32,201 nt of DNA from JBGSUE01 sp041753515 (lineage in GTDB: Bacteria; Patescibacteriota; Microgenomatia; UBA10105; UBA927): positions 1-32,201 of the forward strand of contig JBGSUE010000013.1 in assembly GCA_041753515.1 (NCBI GenBank), read 5' to 3'. Both the position numbers and the translations under genes were made by a program. Under the pieces are notes generated by a model. The model saw nothing but the letters and a program-made list of their open reading frames with translations, made no database searches and was not told the origin of the DNA. Shown here in pieces: positions 1-6,473 of this stretch (its first letter is position 1; each line of letters opens with the position of its first letter).

Positions 1-595
1 TGATTGCATTTTTTTTCATTACCACCGCGCTGTCCAGATACCCGTTGTTTTTAATTTTCTCTATCACATCAAACCGGATGCGTTCGCCGTCGGTGAACTT
101 ATCTTTCTGGTGTGATGAAAACGTCTTAAGCAGTGTCTGCGGATACCCGTCGTCCGGGGACAGCGAATTCATATCTCCCATGATGATTTTTTGTCCGTAC
201 GGTTCCTGGGTTTTCATGATATTCCCGATTTCCTCCAGTCTTCCTTTTTCGAAATACGGCATCAGATGCCCGCCGGCCACCGATAGTTCACCTGCAGGCG
301 TGTCTACCACTACCATCCCGCACGCGCGTTTCAGCCCGGGTATTTGTACGGTTTTTTGAAACGGGATTTTTGAAAAAAGGACGACATGATACGGGGAATC
401 TTCTGAGCGCACGGAAAACACATCGGTAAATGTACATGCATCCATCATAGTGCGGATCTGTTGTTTCCCGTTGTCCCAAAACGAATTTGCCTCGTTGATC
501 GATAAAATATCCGGCGCCTCGCCGCGGACGGCCGACACAATAGCATCAAACCGGTCCGGGGCGCCGTTTAATATATTGTAGGTCATCAGTTTCAT
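1..595 (-). CDS. Endonuclease/exonuclease/phosphatase family protein (3' end off the left edge)
   Basis: The reading frame runs from the ATG at 595 to the window edge, giving 198 codons without a stop. The start MKLMTYNILNG, then INEAN, then GGHLMPYFEKGR and the block IIMGDMNSLSPDDG match the ordered motifs of the metal-dependent EEP (DNase I / exonuclease III / sphingomyelinase) superfamily: Asn and Glu metal ligands near the N-terminus and the GDMN catalytic motif. No signal peptide is visible, so it should be cytosolic. The ATG overlaps the TGA of the ABC ATPase gene (ATGA), so it is the last visible gene of the exporter operon. Substrate cannot be told: it could be a nuclease or a phosphodiesterase. 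The missing C-terminus should carry the final catalytic His. Confidence 0.85.
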   Translation of the reverse strand, partial: MKLMTYNILNGAPDRFDAIVSAVRGEAPDILSINEANSFWDNGKQQIRTMMDACTFTDVFSVRSEDSPYHVVLFSKIPFQKTVQIPGLKRACGMVVVDTPAGELSVAGGHLMPYFEKGRLEEIGNIMKTQEPYGQKIIMGDMNSLSPDDGYPQTLLKTFSSHQKDKFTDGERIRFDVIEKIKNNGYLDSAVVMKKNAI

Positions 596-1278
596 ACGCG
601 TTTTTTCTTCTGCGAATCATCGACGATCATACCATCCGACAGGGTGATGATACGCTGGGCCATTTTAGCATATTCCATTTCGTGGGTTACCATAATAATC
701 GTCTGCCCCTTTTTATGAAGATCTTTGAATATTTCAAGGACGGTTTTGGATGTTGCGGTATCAAGATTAGCTGTGGGCTCATCCGCGTACAGGATCTTGG
801 GACGGTTTGCAATAGCCCGGGCAATACTCACCCTCTGCTGCTGGCCTCCTGACAATTGACTGGGAAGATTTTCCGCCCGGTCGGCCAAACCCACACGTGT
901 CAGCGATTCACGCGCACGCGATTGGGCATGGACAAATGATACGGAGCGCATAAGTATCGGAGCCATGACATTTTCAAGAGCGGTAAGCGACGGTATCAGG
1001 GCATATTCCTGAAACACAAAACCAAACTCGGCAAGCCTGTACCGTACCCGGTCCTCTTCGCTCATCCTGCACGTTTCCAAACCGTCAATCATGATAGCCC
1101 CGCCTGTCGGACAGTCCAAAAGGCTCATCTGGTACAGAAGCGTGCTTTTGCCGGACCCGGATTTGCCGATGATTGCCACAAACTCACCGCTTTTCACACG
1201 GAAATTCAGCTGTTTTAAGACAGTCAGTTCTCCCTGGCCGCTTGTGTATGTTTTTGTCAGATCACGGACTTCTATCAT
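592..1278 (-). CDS. ABC transporter ATP-binding protein, MacB/LolD type
   Basis: This is the nucleotide-binding subunit of an exporter, 228 residues, the usual length for LolD/MacB-type ATPases. Walker A GKSGSGKST is at residues 38-46, the Q-loop Gln at about 90, the signature LSGGQQQR at 142-149, Walker B ILYADEP at 162-168 and the switch His at about 199. It lies 3 nt downstream of the permease gene and its stop overlaps the next ATG. The adaptor-permease-ATPase gene set and the family resemblance suggest a MacAB-like machine that exports a peptide, lipid or lipoprotein, or acts as a mechanotransducer. In a probable single-membrane cell the adaptor would work outside the plasma membrane. 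The substrate is unknown. Confidence 0.95.
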   Translation of the reverse strand: MIEVRDLTKTYTSGQGELTVLKQLNFRVKSGEFVAIIGKSGSGKSTLLYQMSLLDCPTGGAIMIDGLETCRMSEEDRVRYRLAEFGFVFQEYALIPSLTALENVMAPILMRSVSFVHAQSRARESLTRVGLADRAENLPSQLSGGQQQRVSIARAIANRPKILYADEPTANLDTATSKTVLEIFKDLHKKGQTIIMVTHEMEYAKMAQRIITLSDGMIVDDSQKKKRV

Positions 1279-1281
1279 ATG

Positions 1282-2550
1282 TTATCTCCCCAAAATTGCA
1301 TCCAATGTACGCTGTTTCACGACAAGCCGCGCCGGCACAAATCCTGCAATAATTGTTGCTATCATCAATATTACGACCCGGACCGACACGCTGCCGATAT
1401 CCGCCACAAATATACCGTCGGAGAATGGAAAATCGATCGGGTTTCCGGAAAAATACGGCACGATCAACCCGTACACAATTGCGAGTCCTGCGGCTGATCC
1501 GCTTGCCGCATAAAAAAGCGACTGGAACATGTAGGAAAATTCTATCGCCAGCCCCTCAATGCCGATGCCCTTGAGAATGCCGATAAATTTCCGGCGGGTT
1601 ATGGCGTTCACGAAAATGACAATGAATATCGTAATGGATGCAACTGCCAGGCCGATGGACCCGATTACGTCGCCTAAAAGTGAAAATGTCGCGGAAATAT
1701 CCCGGATAAACTGTGGCTGGGCTTCAGCCCAGGTTTCAACCGTCGCAAGAGCGTCCACACCGTTTCCCAACAGGACAGACTTCACAACCAAGTCATCATC
1801 ACTGCTCCTGGTTTTGACCGCGATCTCATTGACGTTGAAATCATCGCGTCCCAGCATCGGACGAAGGTCACTGTCCAGCATAAACACCCTGCTGTCGATG
1901 GTCTGCACTTTTGCCTTCACAACCCCTACAATCGTCACTTCACGAACCGAATTGTTTACCGTCAGCCGGATAACCGAACCGATATTTGCATTTTTCAGTG
2001 TCGATGTGCCTACGCCCTGTGCCGCGCTGTAAGTGGACAGGAGCGATGAACCTACCAGAACGCTGTCTTTCATACTGCGCTGAAGATACGATCCCGCAAT
2101 AAGTTTTGTCGACAAGCCTGTTACCTTTTCTTCTGCTTCAGGATCAATACCCACAACCACTGCTGATGCTTTATCTTTCTCTTCATCACGAACGACGACT
2201 TTCCTGTAATCCGCCTCAATCGTCCCGGCTCCCGTATACCGTTGAGATACAGCTTGAACCACTGCAATATTATTCAGGATGCCAACCGGTAAATGGCTAT
2301 CTTCGATAAACTGTTTTTGATCCAAGGGACGCAAAAAAACAGTCCCTGTATACCGGTCGCGATATGCAGCCACCGATCCCTGAGTCAACCCGACCAGAAT
2401 CCCGCGGATGACGATGAGATTTAAAAATGTCAGCGTCATGACGAAAATGATGAGCGTTGTGGTCCAGATATTTGCCCGTTTGATATCGCGCAGTGCTAAA
2501 AAAAATCCCACCCGTACCGACGTCATGATGGAAGAGATATACTTCTTCAT
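1282..2550 (-). CDS. ABC transporter permease, FtsX/MacB family
   Basis: This 422-residue membrane protein has the MacB/FtsX layout: one N-terminal transmembrane segment (about 27-52), a large extracytoplasmic domain (about 55-280), then three C-terminal transmembrane segments near 290-318, 340-365 and 385-407. The extracytoplasmic part contains the VVVGIDPEAEE and VREVTIVGVVKAK stretches typical of the MacB periplasmic core domain. An open frame extends to 2634, but the ATG at 2550 overlaps the adaptor stop by ATGA and begins MKKYISSIMTSVRVGF, a normal start for the family. It would dimerise and pair with the ATPase encoded just downstream. Confidence 0.9.
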   Translation of the reverse strand: MKKYISSIMTSVRVGFFLALRDIKRANIWTTTLIIFVMTLTFLNLIVIRGILVGLTQGSVAAYRDRYTGTVFLRPLDQKQFIEDSHLPVGILNNIAVVQAVSQRYTGAGTIEADYRKVVVRDEEKDKASAVVVGIDPEAEEKVTGLSTKLIAGSYLQRSMKDSVLVGSSLLSTYSAAQGVGTSTLKNANIGSVIRLTVNNSVREVTIVGVVKAKVQTIDSRVFMLDSDLRPMLGRDDFNVNEIAVKTRSSDDDLVVKSVLLGNGVDALATVETWAEAQPQFIRDISATFSLLGDVIGSIGLAVASITIFIVIFVNAITRRKFIGILKGIGIEGLAIEFSYMFQSLFYAASGSAAGLAIVYGLIVPYFSGNPIDFPFSDGIFVADIGSVSVRVVILMIATIIAGFVPARLVVKQRTLDAILGR

Positions 2551-3800
2551 TGTGCCGTATCCGGAGCGGTGATAGATGATGCAACAGATAGCACCGTTTC
2601 CCCTTCCGTCAAGCCGTCCGCCACCTCCGTCCATGTAGTATTCTTTACGCCAGTTATCACTTCACGCAAGACATATCCTCGATCCGATGGCACTCTCACC
2701 ATCGTTTTTGCATCCTCCCGGGTCAGTGCCGCGTTTGGAATTACTAACACATCTTTTTTCGATTCGGTTATGATTGTTACCTCTGCGGTCATGCCGGGGC
2801 GGATCCGCAGATCTCCGTTTGCCATGACGACATACGCCCTATATGTCACCCGCGCATTCTCAATATCCCCGATATCGTCAAGCCGCACAACCGTTGCATC
2901 AAATTTTTTGCCGGGCAATGCATCAAAAACAACCGTACTTGTGAGTCCCGGCTTGATTTTGGCAATATCAGTTTCTGACAATTTGACGGTAACAGTCATA
3001 TCGCTTTTTGTCCGGATCTGCAACACCGGGGAAACGGACGATGATACGGCAAGAGAGGAACTGATGCCGGTTACAGCTTCACCCACACCAACAGACAGAT
3101 TGGTAATAGTGCCTGCAATAGGGGCCCTGATCACGCCGTTTAAGGATGCCTGGTAGCTGTACCATGCGGCATTTTTGGAAGCGTTTGCTGAGGCAATAGC
3201 TGCATCGCTGTCCAGGTATTTTTTTTCCAGCGCACTGAACGATTGTTGTGTACTGGTATACGTTGATTGGATGGCATCGATCTCATCCTGCGTATACGGC
3301 GCCCCTGTGGCGGGATTGACCGATCCGGTGTTGCGCCTGGTCGTCATAGTTTGCACGGCAAGAGATGCATCGATGACGGATTTCCTCCCTGCCTCAAGAA
3401 GCGACTGGTTGGTAAGTTTTGCCTGAGAAGCGGCATTGAGTGCCGCCTGTGCAGTTCTATATGCTGATAGGGCATTGGCCTTTTCAATATCCGTTGCCGT
3501 ACTTTGGACACGGAAAAGCTCCTGCCCCTCCGTGACCTCGTCTCCGTTGGCAATAAGCACTGCAGCAATAATACCGGTTGAAGGGGAATACACCGCGGCA
3601 CTCCCGTCTGTACTCACATTTCCCCCGGCCACAATATATTCGGAGATATCCCCTCGCGCCACTGTGTAGCGATCAAACCCATTCGTATCGTTTCCGTTTT
3701 TCCTAATCAAAAAGAATGCGGCAATAGCAACAACGATTGCGATGAGCACCGCTTTCTTTTTGCCTTTCATATTTTTTATAAATTCTTGTATCCGTTTCAT
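2547..3800 (-). CDS. HlyD/MacA-type membrane fusion (adaptor) protein
   Basis: A 417-residue periplasmic/extracellular adaptor. There is an N-terminal membrane anchor (about 18-33), a split lipoyl domain (first half around YSPSTGIIAAVLIANGDEV, second half around VIRAPIAGTITNLSVGVGEA), and between them an Ala/Gln-rich helical hairpin (about 104-215). A beta-barrel and a membrane-proximal domain follow (RIRPGMTAEVTI, VLVIPNAAL). It is the first gene of the exporter operon and overlaps the permease by ATGA. TATACT lies 3 nt upstream of the ATG, with no Shine-Dalgarno sequence. The 15-residue loop TGSVNPATGAPYTQD within the hairpin is a local insertion. Exported substrate unknown. Confidence 0.92.
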   Translation of the reverse strand: MKRIQEFIKNMKGKKKAVLIAIVVAIAAFFLIRKNGNDTNGFDRYTVARGDISEYIVAGGNVSTDGSAAVYSPSTGIIAAVLIANGDEVTEGQELFRVQSTATDIEKANALSAYRTAQAALNAASQAKLTNQSLLEAGRKSVIDASLAVQTMTTRRNTGSVNPATGAPYTQDEIDAIQSTYTSTQQSFSALEKKYLDSDAAIASANASKNAAWYSYQASLNGVIRAPIAGTITNLSVGVGEAVTGISSSLAVSSSVSPVLQIRTKSDMTVTVKLSETDIAKIKPGLTSTVVFDALPGKKFDATVVRLDDIGDIENARVTYRAYVVMANGDLRIRPGMTAEVTIITESKKDVLVIPNAALTREDAKTMVRVPSDRGYVLREVITGVKNTTWTEVADGLTEGETVLSVASSITAPDTAQ

Positions 3801-3858
3801 ATAAGTATACAGGCAGTTATCATACTATTTCGTAATTATTTGAATCAACAATGTCCTT

Positions 3859-3893
3859 TGGTCAGTGTACATCACCCGGATGCACACTGACCA
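3859..3893. terminator. Long hairpin between the fasciclin gene and the exporter operon
   Basis: A 10-bp perfect outer stem (TGGTCAGTGT at 3859-3868 with ACACTGACCA at 3884-3893) continues after one mismatch into a 4-bp inner stem with a 5-nt loop. It lies just past the fasciclin stop. No T-run follows on either strand, so it is not a classical intrinsic terminator; it may end or stabilise the tetR-fasciclin mRNA. Confidence 0.45.
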
Positions 3894-3908
3894 GTTGGAA
3901 CTGTATAT

Positions 3909-4475
3909 TTATGGTATCAACACAGTGTCAATAACATGGATGACACCGTTTGAGGCTTCAATATCGGTTGTTACGACTTTTGCATCGCCAACCATCACGG
4001 TATCGTTTTGGACTGTAATTGTCACATCTGATCCTTCGACAGTTTTTGCGCTGTCAAGATTTACCACGTCTTTTGCCATCACTTTTCCCTCAACAACATG
4101 GTAGGTGAGAATCTTTGTCAATTTCTCCGTGTCTTCCAAAAGACCCTCCACCGTACCTTCCGGCAGTTTTGCAAACGCTTCATCGGTTGGTGCAAATACC
4201 GTAAACGGCCCTTCACCGGAAAGAGTCTCGACCAATCCCGCAGCCTTCACAGCTGCAACCAGTGTGGTAAAAGACCCGTTTTCAACTGCAATATCAACGA
4301 TTGTTTTTTCTGCTTTCATGTCAGTATTGTCAGCGGAGACGGGTGTTTCCTGGACAGTTTTCTCCGTCATGGCTGTAGGTTGGGCAGGTGCGGGCTTCAT
4401 GGACCCCCAGGCAACCAAACCAATAACGGCGACGACGGCGAGAACACCGAACATAACCATTTGATTGTTTTTCAT
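3909..4475 (-). CDS. Membrane-anchored fasciclin (FAS1) domain protein
   Basis: 188 residues: an N-terminal transmembrane anchor or uncleaved signal (about 6-24), a short P/T-rich linker, then one FAS1 domain (about 57-188). The family landmarks are present: GPFTVFAPTDEAFAKLP (H1), the central YHVVEGK, and the C-terminal ASNGVIHVIDTVLIP (H2). FAS1 domains mediate cell-surface adhesion, so it most likely sits on the outer face of the membrane. Its ATG overlaps the TetR stop (ATGA). The strong ribosome site AGGAGGTGA is formed by the last codons of the TetR gene. It is therefore coupled to its probable regulator. Confidence 0.93.
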   Translation of the reverse strand: MKNNQMVMFGVLAVVAVIGLVAWGSMKPAPAQPTAMTEKTVQETPVSADNTDMKAEKTIVDIAVENGSFTTLVAAVKAAGLVETLSGEGPFTVFAPTDEAFAKLPEGTVEGLLEDTEKLTKILTYHVVEGKVMAKDVVNLDSAKTVEGSDVTITVQNDTVMVGDAKVVTTDIEASNGVIHVIDTVLIP

Positions 4476-5047
4476 AGTGATTCACCTCCTTTCACTGCAT
4501 ACATCAGAAATCTGTGGATTCTTTGTACTAACTGTTTTTTTTCTGTTCCTTCCACTTTGTGGGGATAATATTCCAATAAAAATCCGTTGACGGCGTGAGT
4601 CATAACCTTCGCGTCATCTTCAAGAGTTTTTCTCGTATACTCTCCCCTCTCCCGGGCAAACTGTAAAACCTCTTCCATATGAAGCGCACTTTTATCCGGG
4701 ACATATCCGTGTTTATTTTTGGGGAAAGTGGAACGGTACGCAAAATAATACTTGAGGACTGCAACGATGAGTTCCGCATTGTCCAGCTGAAAGGCAATGC
4801 GCTGGCGAAGAAGCGCACTGGTTGTTTTGGGGTATTTGAGAAGGGAGCGCCGAAGACCGAGCTCATGGTTTGCATAGTCAAACATAGATCTCAGGAGCGT
4901 ATCTTCGTCCGGAAAATAATGATAGATAACCGACGGGGCAATACCGATCTGCCCGGCCAACCGCCGGATGCTGAATTCCCCCAATCCCCCCCGGGCAAAA
5001 ATCTCAACTGCTGTATCAAGAATGAGTGATGTGTGTATTTTTGTCAT
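4472..5047 (-). CDS. TetR/AcrR-family transcriptional regulator
   Basis: 191 residues. The N-terminal helix-turn-helix is clear: AVEIFARGGLGEFSIRRLA followed by GIAPSVIYHYFPDEDTLL (about 13-55), the TetR signature ending in the YHYF recognition helix. The C-terminal ligand-binding half is helical and unassigned. It is the first gene of a bicistron with the FAS1 protein and is divergent from a half-size AI-2E-type membrane protein. Its own promoter contains two perfect 16-bp palindromes, one between the -35 and -10 boxes and one at the start point. Negative autoregulation is therefore the simplest reading. No Shine-Dalgarno is visible and the predicted leader is only about 12 nt. Confidence 0.93.
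   Translation of the reverse strand: MTKIHTSLILDTAVEIFARGGLGEFSIRRLAGQIGIAPSVIYHYFPDEDTLLRSMFDYANHELGLRRSLLKYPKTTSALLRQRIAFQLDNAELIVAVLKYYFAYRSTFPKNKHGYVPDKSALHMEEVLQFARERGEYTRKTLEDDAKVMTHAVNGFLLEYYPHKVEGTEKKQLVQRIHRFLMYAVKGGESL
4482..4490 (-). promoter_or_regulatory. Strong Shine-Dalgarno site inside the TetR gene end
   Basis: AGGAGGTGA reads on the minus strand 6 nt before the fasciclin ATG and doubles as the codons for the TetR C-terminal Gly-Gly-Glu. It decides the fasciclin start. Confidence 0.8.
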
Positions 5048-5049
5048 AA

Positions 5050-5065
5050 TAGAACAATTGTTCTA
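5050..5065. promoter_or_regulatory. TetR operator candidate O1 (16-bp perfect palindrome)
   Basis: TAGAACAATTGTTCTA is a perfect palindrome. It covers the predicted TetR transcription start (about 5059) and ends 3 bp before the ATG. The half-site TAGAACA is shared with the second palindrome. Confidence 0.8.
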
Positions 5066-5094
5066 ATAATAGAACATATGTTCTACTTTGTCAA
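5066..5094 (-). promoter_or_regulatory. TetR promoter (sigma70-like)
   Basis: On the minus strand TTGACA (5094-5089) is followed after 17 nt by TATTAT (5071-5066), close to consensus. Both palindromic operators overlap it. Confidence 0.75.
5070..5085. promoter_or_regulatory. TetR operator candidate O2 (16-bp perfect palindrome)
   Basis: TAGAACATATGTTCTA is a perfect palindrome whose centre lies exactly 20 bp from that of O1, about two helical turns, so two dimers could bind the same DNA face. It fills most of the spacer of the TetR promoter. Confidence 0.8.
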
Positions 5095-5098
5095 GTGG

Positions 5099-5104
5099 TA
5101 TACT
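5099..5104 (+). promoter_or_regulatory. Extended -10 box of the divergent membrane-protein gene
   Basis: TGGTATACT (extended TGn plus TATACT at 5099-5104) lies 9 nt before the ATG at 5114, placing the start of transcription about 3 nt upstream of the ATG. No good -35 is visible; the second operator ends 13 bp upstream, so TetR could act here too. Confidence 0.5.
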
Positions 5105-5113
5105 ACGGTACAT

Positions 5114-5569
5114 ATGAAACAGGTCCTTGTGCGCTACATCACATCCCAGCTGATACTGACTGCTGTCGTCATACTTCTTTCGTGGATCATCCTCTCACTT
5201 CTGGGGGTTGCCTATCCCCTGCTTCTGGAAGTCCTTGCCGGTACACTCTCCGTGGTCCCGTTTTTTGGATTGATGAGTGCGGCTGTCATTGCGGCACTTG
5301 TGGCCATATTTGATGCCGGGCGGTTCCTGCCGCTTCTTCACCCGGCATTTGAAGGCCTGGCAATCCTAATCGTGTTCTTTTTCCTCAACCAGCTGACCGA
5401 CTTTGTCCTCTCCCCGCTTCTGGTGGGCAGTATCGTAAGAATAAATCCGTTTCTGCTGATAGCATCGGTACTTGTGGCAACACTCGTGTTCGGTCCATTG
5501 GGGGCAATTCTTGCTACACCAGTGCTTATTGTCATCAAAACAGTTCTTGAAGAAAAACGGTCCCGTTAA
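5114..5569 (+). CDS. Half-length AI-2E/PerM-type membrane protein
   Basis: 151 residues, almost entirely hydrophobic, with about four to five membrane segments. The order LLGVAYPLLLEVLAGTLSVV, then FFFLNQLTDFVLSPLLVGSIVRINP, then LVFGPLGAILATPVLIVIKTVLEE corresponds to the C-terminal half of AI-2E family transporters (usually about 350 residues). The N-terminal half is absent: upstream is only the operator region, and the ATG at 5114 directly follows an extended -10 box. An earlier in-frame ATG at 5033 would lie inside the TetR gene and is less likely. It may be a functional half-protein or a remnant. Its stop overlaps that of the convergent gene (TTAA). Confidence 0.75.
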   Translation: MKQVLVRYITSQLILTAVVILLSWIILSLLGVAYPLLLEVLAGTLSVVPFFGLMSAAVIAALVAIFDAGRFLPLLHPAFEGLAILIVFFFLNQLTDFVLSPLLVGSIVRINPFLLIASVLVATLVFGPLGAILATPVLIVIKTVLEEKRSR

Positions 5570-6180
5570 TTTAAATATCCCGCATCATCCGATCCCTGCG
5601 GGACGGTCAGAAATACCTGTTCACGCCTGTTGGTCCGTGTGTTGAAAAGCCAGGGCGTACCGATTGAGTAAAACGCCGCGTGTTTTGCCTGGACATTCAC
5701 CGGCCAGGTGCTGGAAAGCATAAACTGGTGCACAGCCGCCTCCGGTGTTGTCAGCCGTACCGGGATAGCCGCCTTGTATTGCCACATCCCGCGCCGGCGC
5801 ATTGGCGTTACGAGAAGTTCATGCATCGGCCATTTTGATAAAACATACGAGAATGCACTGTAGCGGTCCCACGAATCGAATGCGACGGTGGGCTGAGCCC
5901 AAAAATCGGGGGCAAGAGGATACAGACGGGTGAATGTTAACGGAAATACCGTCACCGTATCGTCCACCACATAATGAGTACCGTTGCGTTCCTTATTATA
6001 GTATTTGGCAACGGATCGCAGTTCGGTTTTGAGCTGTGTAAACGTCCGCAGGATTTCCGTGTGGGGAAACAAGAGAATCTCATCACCATCCACGCTTTCG
6101 ATCCGCTCAAACATGAGCATGGCAGATTGCGGATACGGAACATCAAGGGTACAGAATTTTGTGCGGGATGATTGTGCCAT
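5566..6180 (-). CDS. Hypothetical protein, 204 aa
   Basis: I do not recognise this family. The 204-residue protein has no signal peptide or membrane segment and is rich in aromatic residues and prolines (VTVFPLTFTRLYPLAPDFW, WDRYSAFSYVLSKWPMHELL). It has a balanced charge pattern and looks like a folded cytosolic protein. Codon use resembles that of its neighbours. It is a single gene, convergent with the AI-2E-like gene and sharing the TTAA stop overlap. TATACT at 6197-6192 (minus) would start transcription about 4 nt before the ATG, supporting 6180 as the true start. Confidence 0.75.
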   Translation of the reverse strand: MAQSSRTKFCTLDVPYPQSAMLMFERIESVDGDEILLFPHTEILRTFTQLKTELRSVAKYYNKERNGTHYVVDDTVTVFPLTFTRLYPLAPDFWAQPTVAFDSWDRYSAFSYVLSKWPMHELLVTPMRRRGMWQYKAAIPVRLTTPEAAVHQFMLSSTWPVNVQAKHAAFYSIGTPWLFNTRTNRREQVFLTVPQGSDDAGYLN

Positions 6181-6191
6181 AGCAGATGATA

Positions 6192-6197
6192 AGTATA
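6192..6197 (-). promoter_or_regulatory. -10 box close to the ATG of the 204-aa hypothetical gene
   Basis: TATACT on the minus strand, 11 nt upstream of the ATG at 6180; predicted leader about 4 nt and no Shine-Dalgarno. Confidence 0.45.
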
Positions 6198-6213
6198 CAT
6201 TACTTTCCCGTTC

Positions 6214-6307
6214 ATGTCATCGCGAACCCGCCTTTGGCGAAAGGCGGGTGTGGCGATCCGGTCGGGATTGCTTCGCCCCACTGATCAGCGGGGGCTCGCA
6301 ATGACAG
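6214..6307. repeat. Palindromic repeat, TGTCATTGCGAG family, copy 1
   Basis: Begins ATGTCATCGCGAAC and ends GGCTCGCAATGACA. Terminal inverted repeats enclose a secondary hairpin (CCCGCCTTTGGCGAAAGGCGGG) and the motif CGGGATTGCTTCGCC. Related copies lie at 12961, 15465 and 30881. It fills much of the gap between the hypothetical gene and the first surface-protein gene. Confidence 0.8.
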
Positions 6308-6401
6308 ATTACTGTATCCCTTTTTCTTCATCATTATGATACAGAAGGAAACAATTTGAATTGTTTGTATGCAGAAAAAGAGAGCATCAGAATCAAGTGT
6401 C

Positions 6402-6430
6402 TTGACAAAAATTTCAAATGGGTATATACA
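6402..6430 (+). promoter_or_regulatory. Promoter of the first SipW-dependent surface protein
   Basis: TTGACA (6402-6407), a 17-nt spacer, and TATACA (6425-6430). The predicted start near 6437 leaves a leader of about 37 nt before the ATG at 6474. No clear Shine-Dalgarno in that leader. Confidence 0.6.
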
Positions 6431-6473
6431 TGATGCACCTGTCCTCGAGGGTACGTATACAAACCTATATACA

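Noticed and set aside
45..359. Plus-strand open frame of 104 codons at the left edge
   Set aside because: Antisense to the clear EEP-family gene on the minus strand; no known domain or ribosome site.
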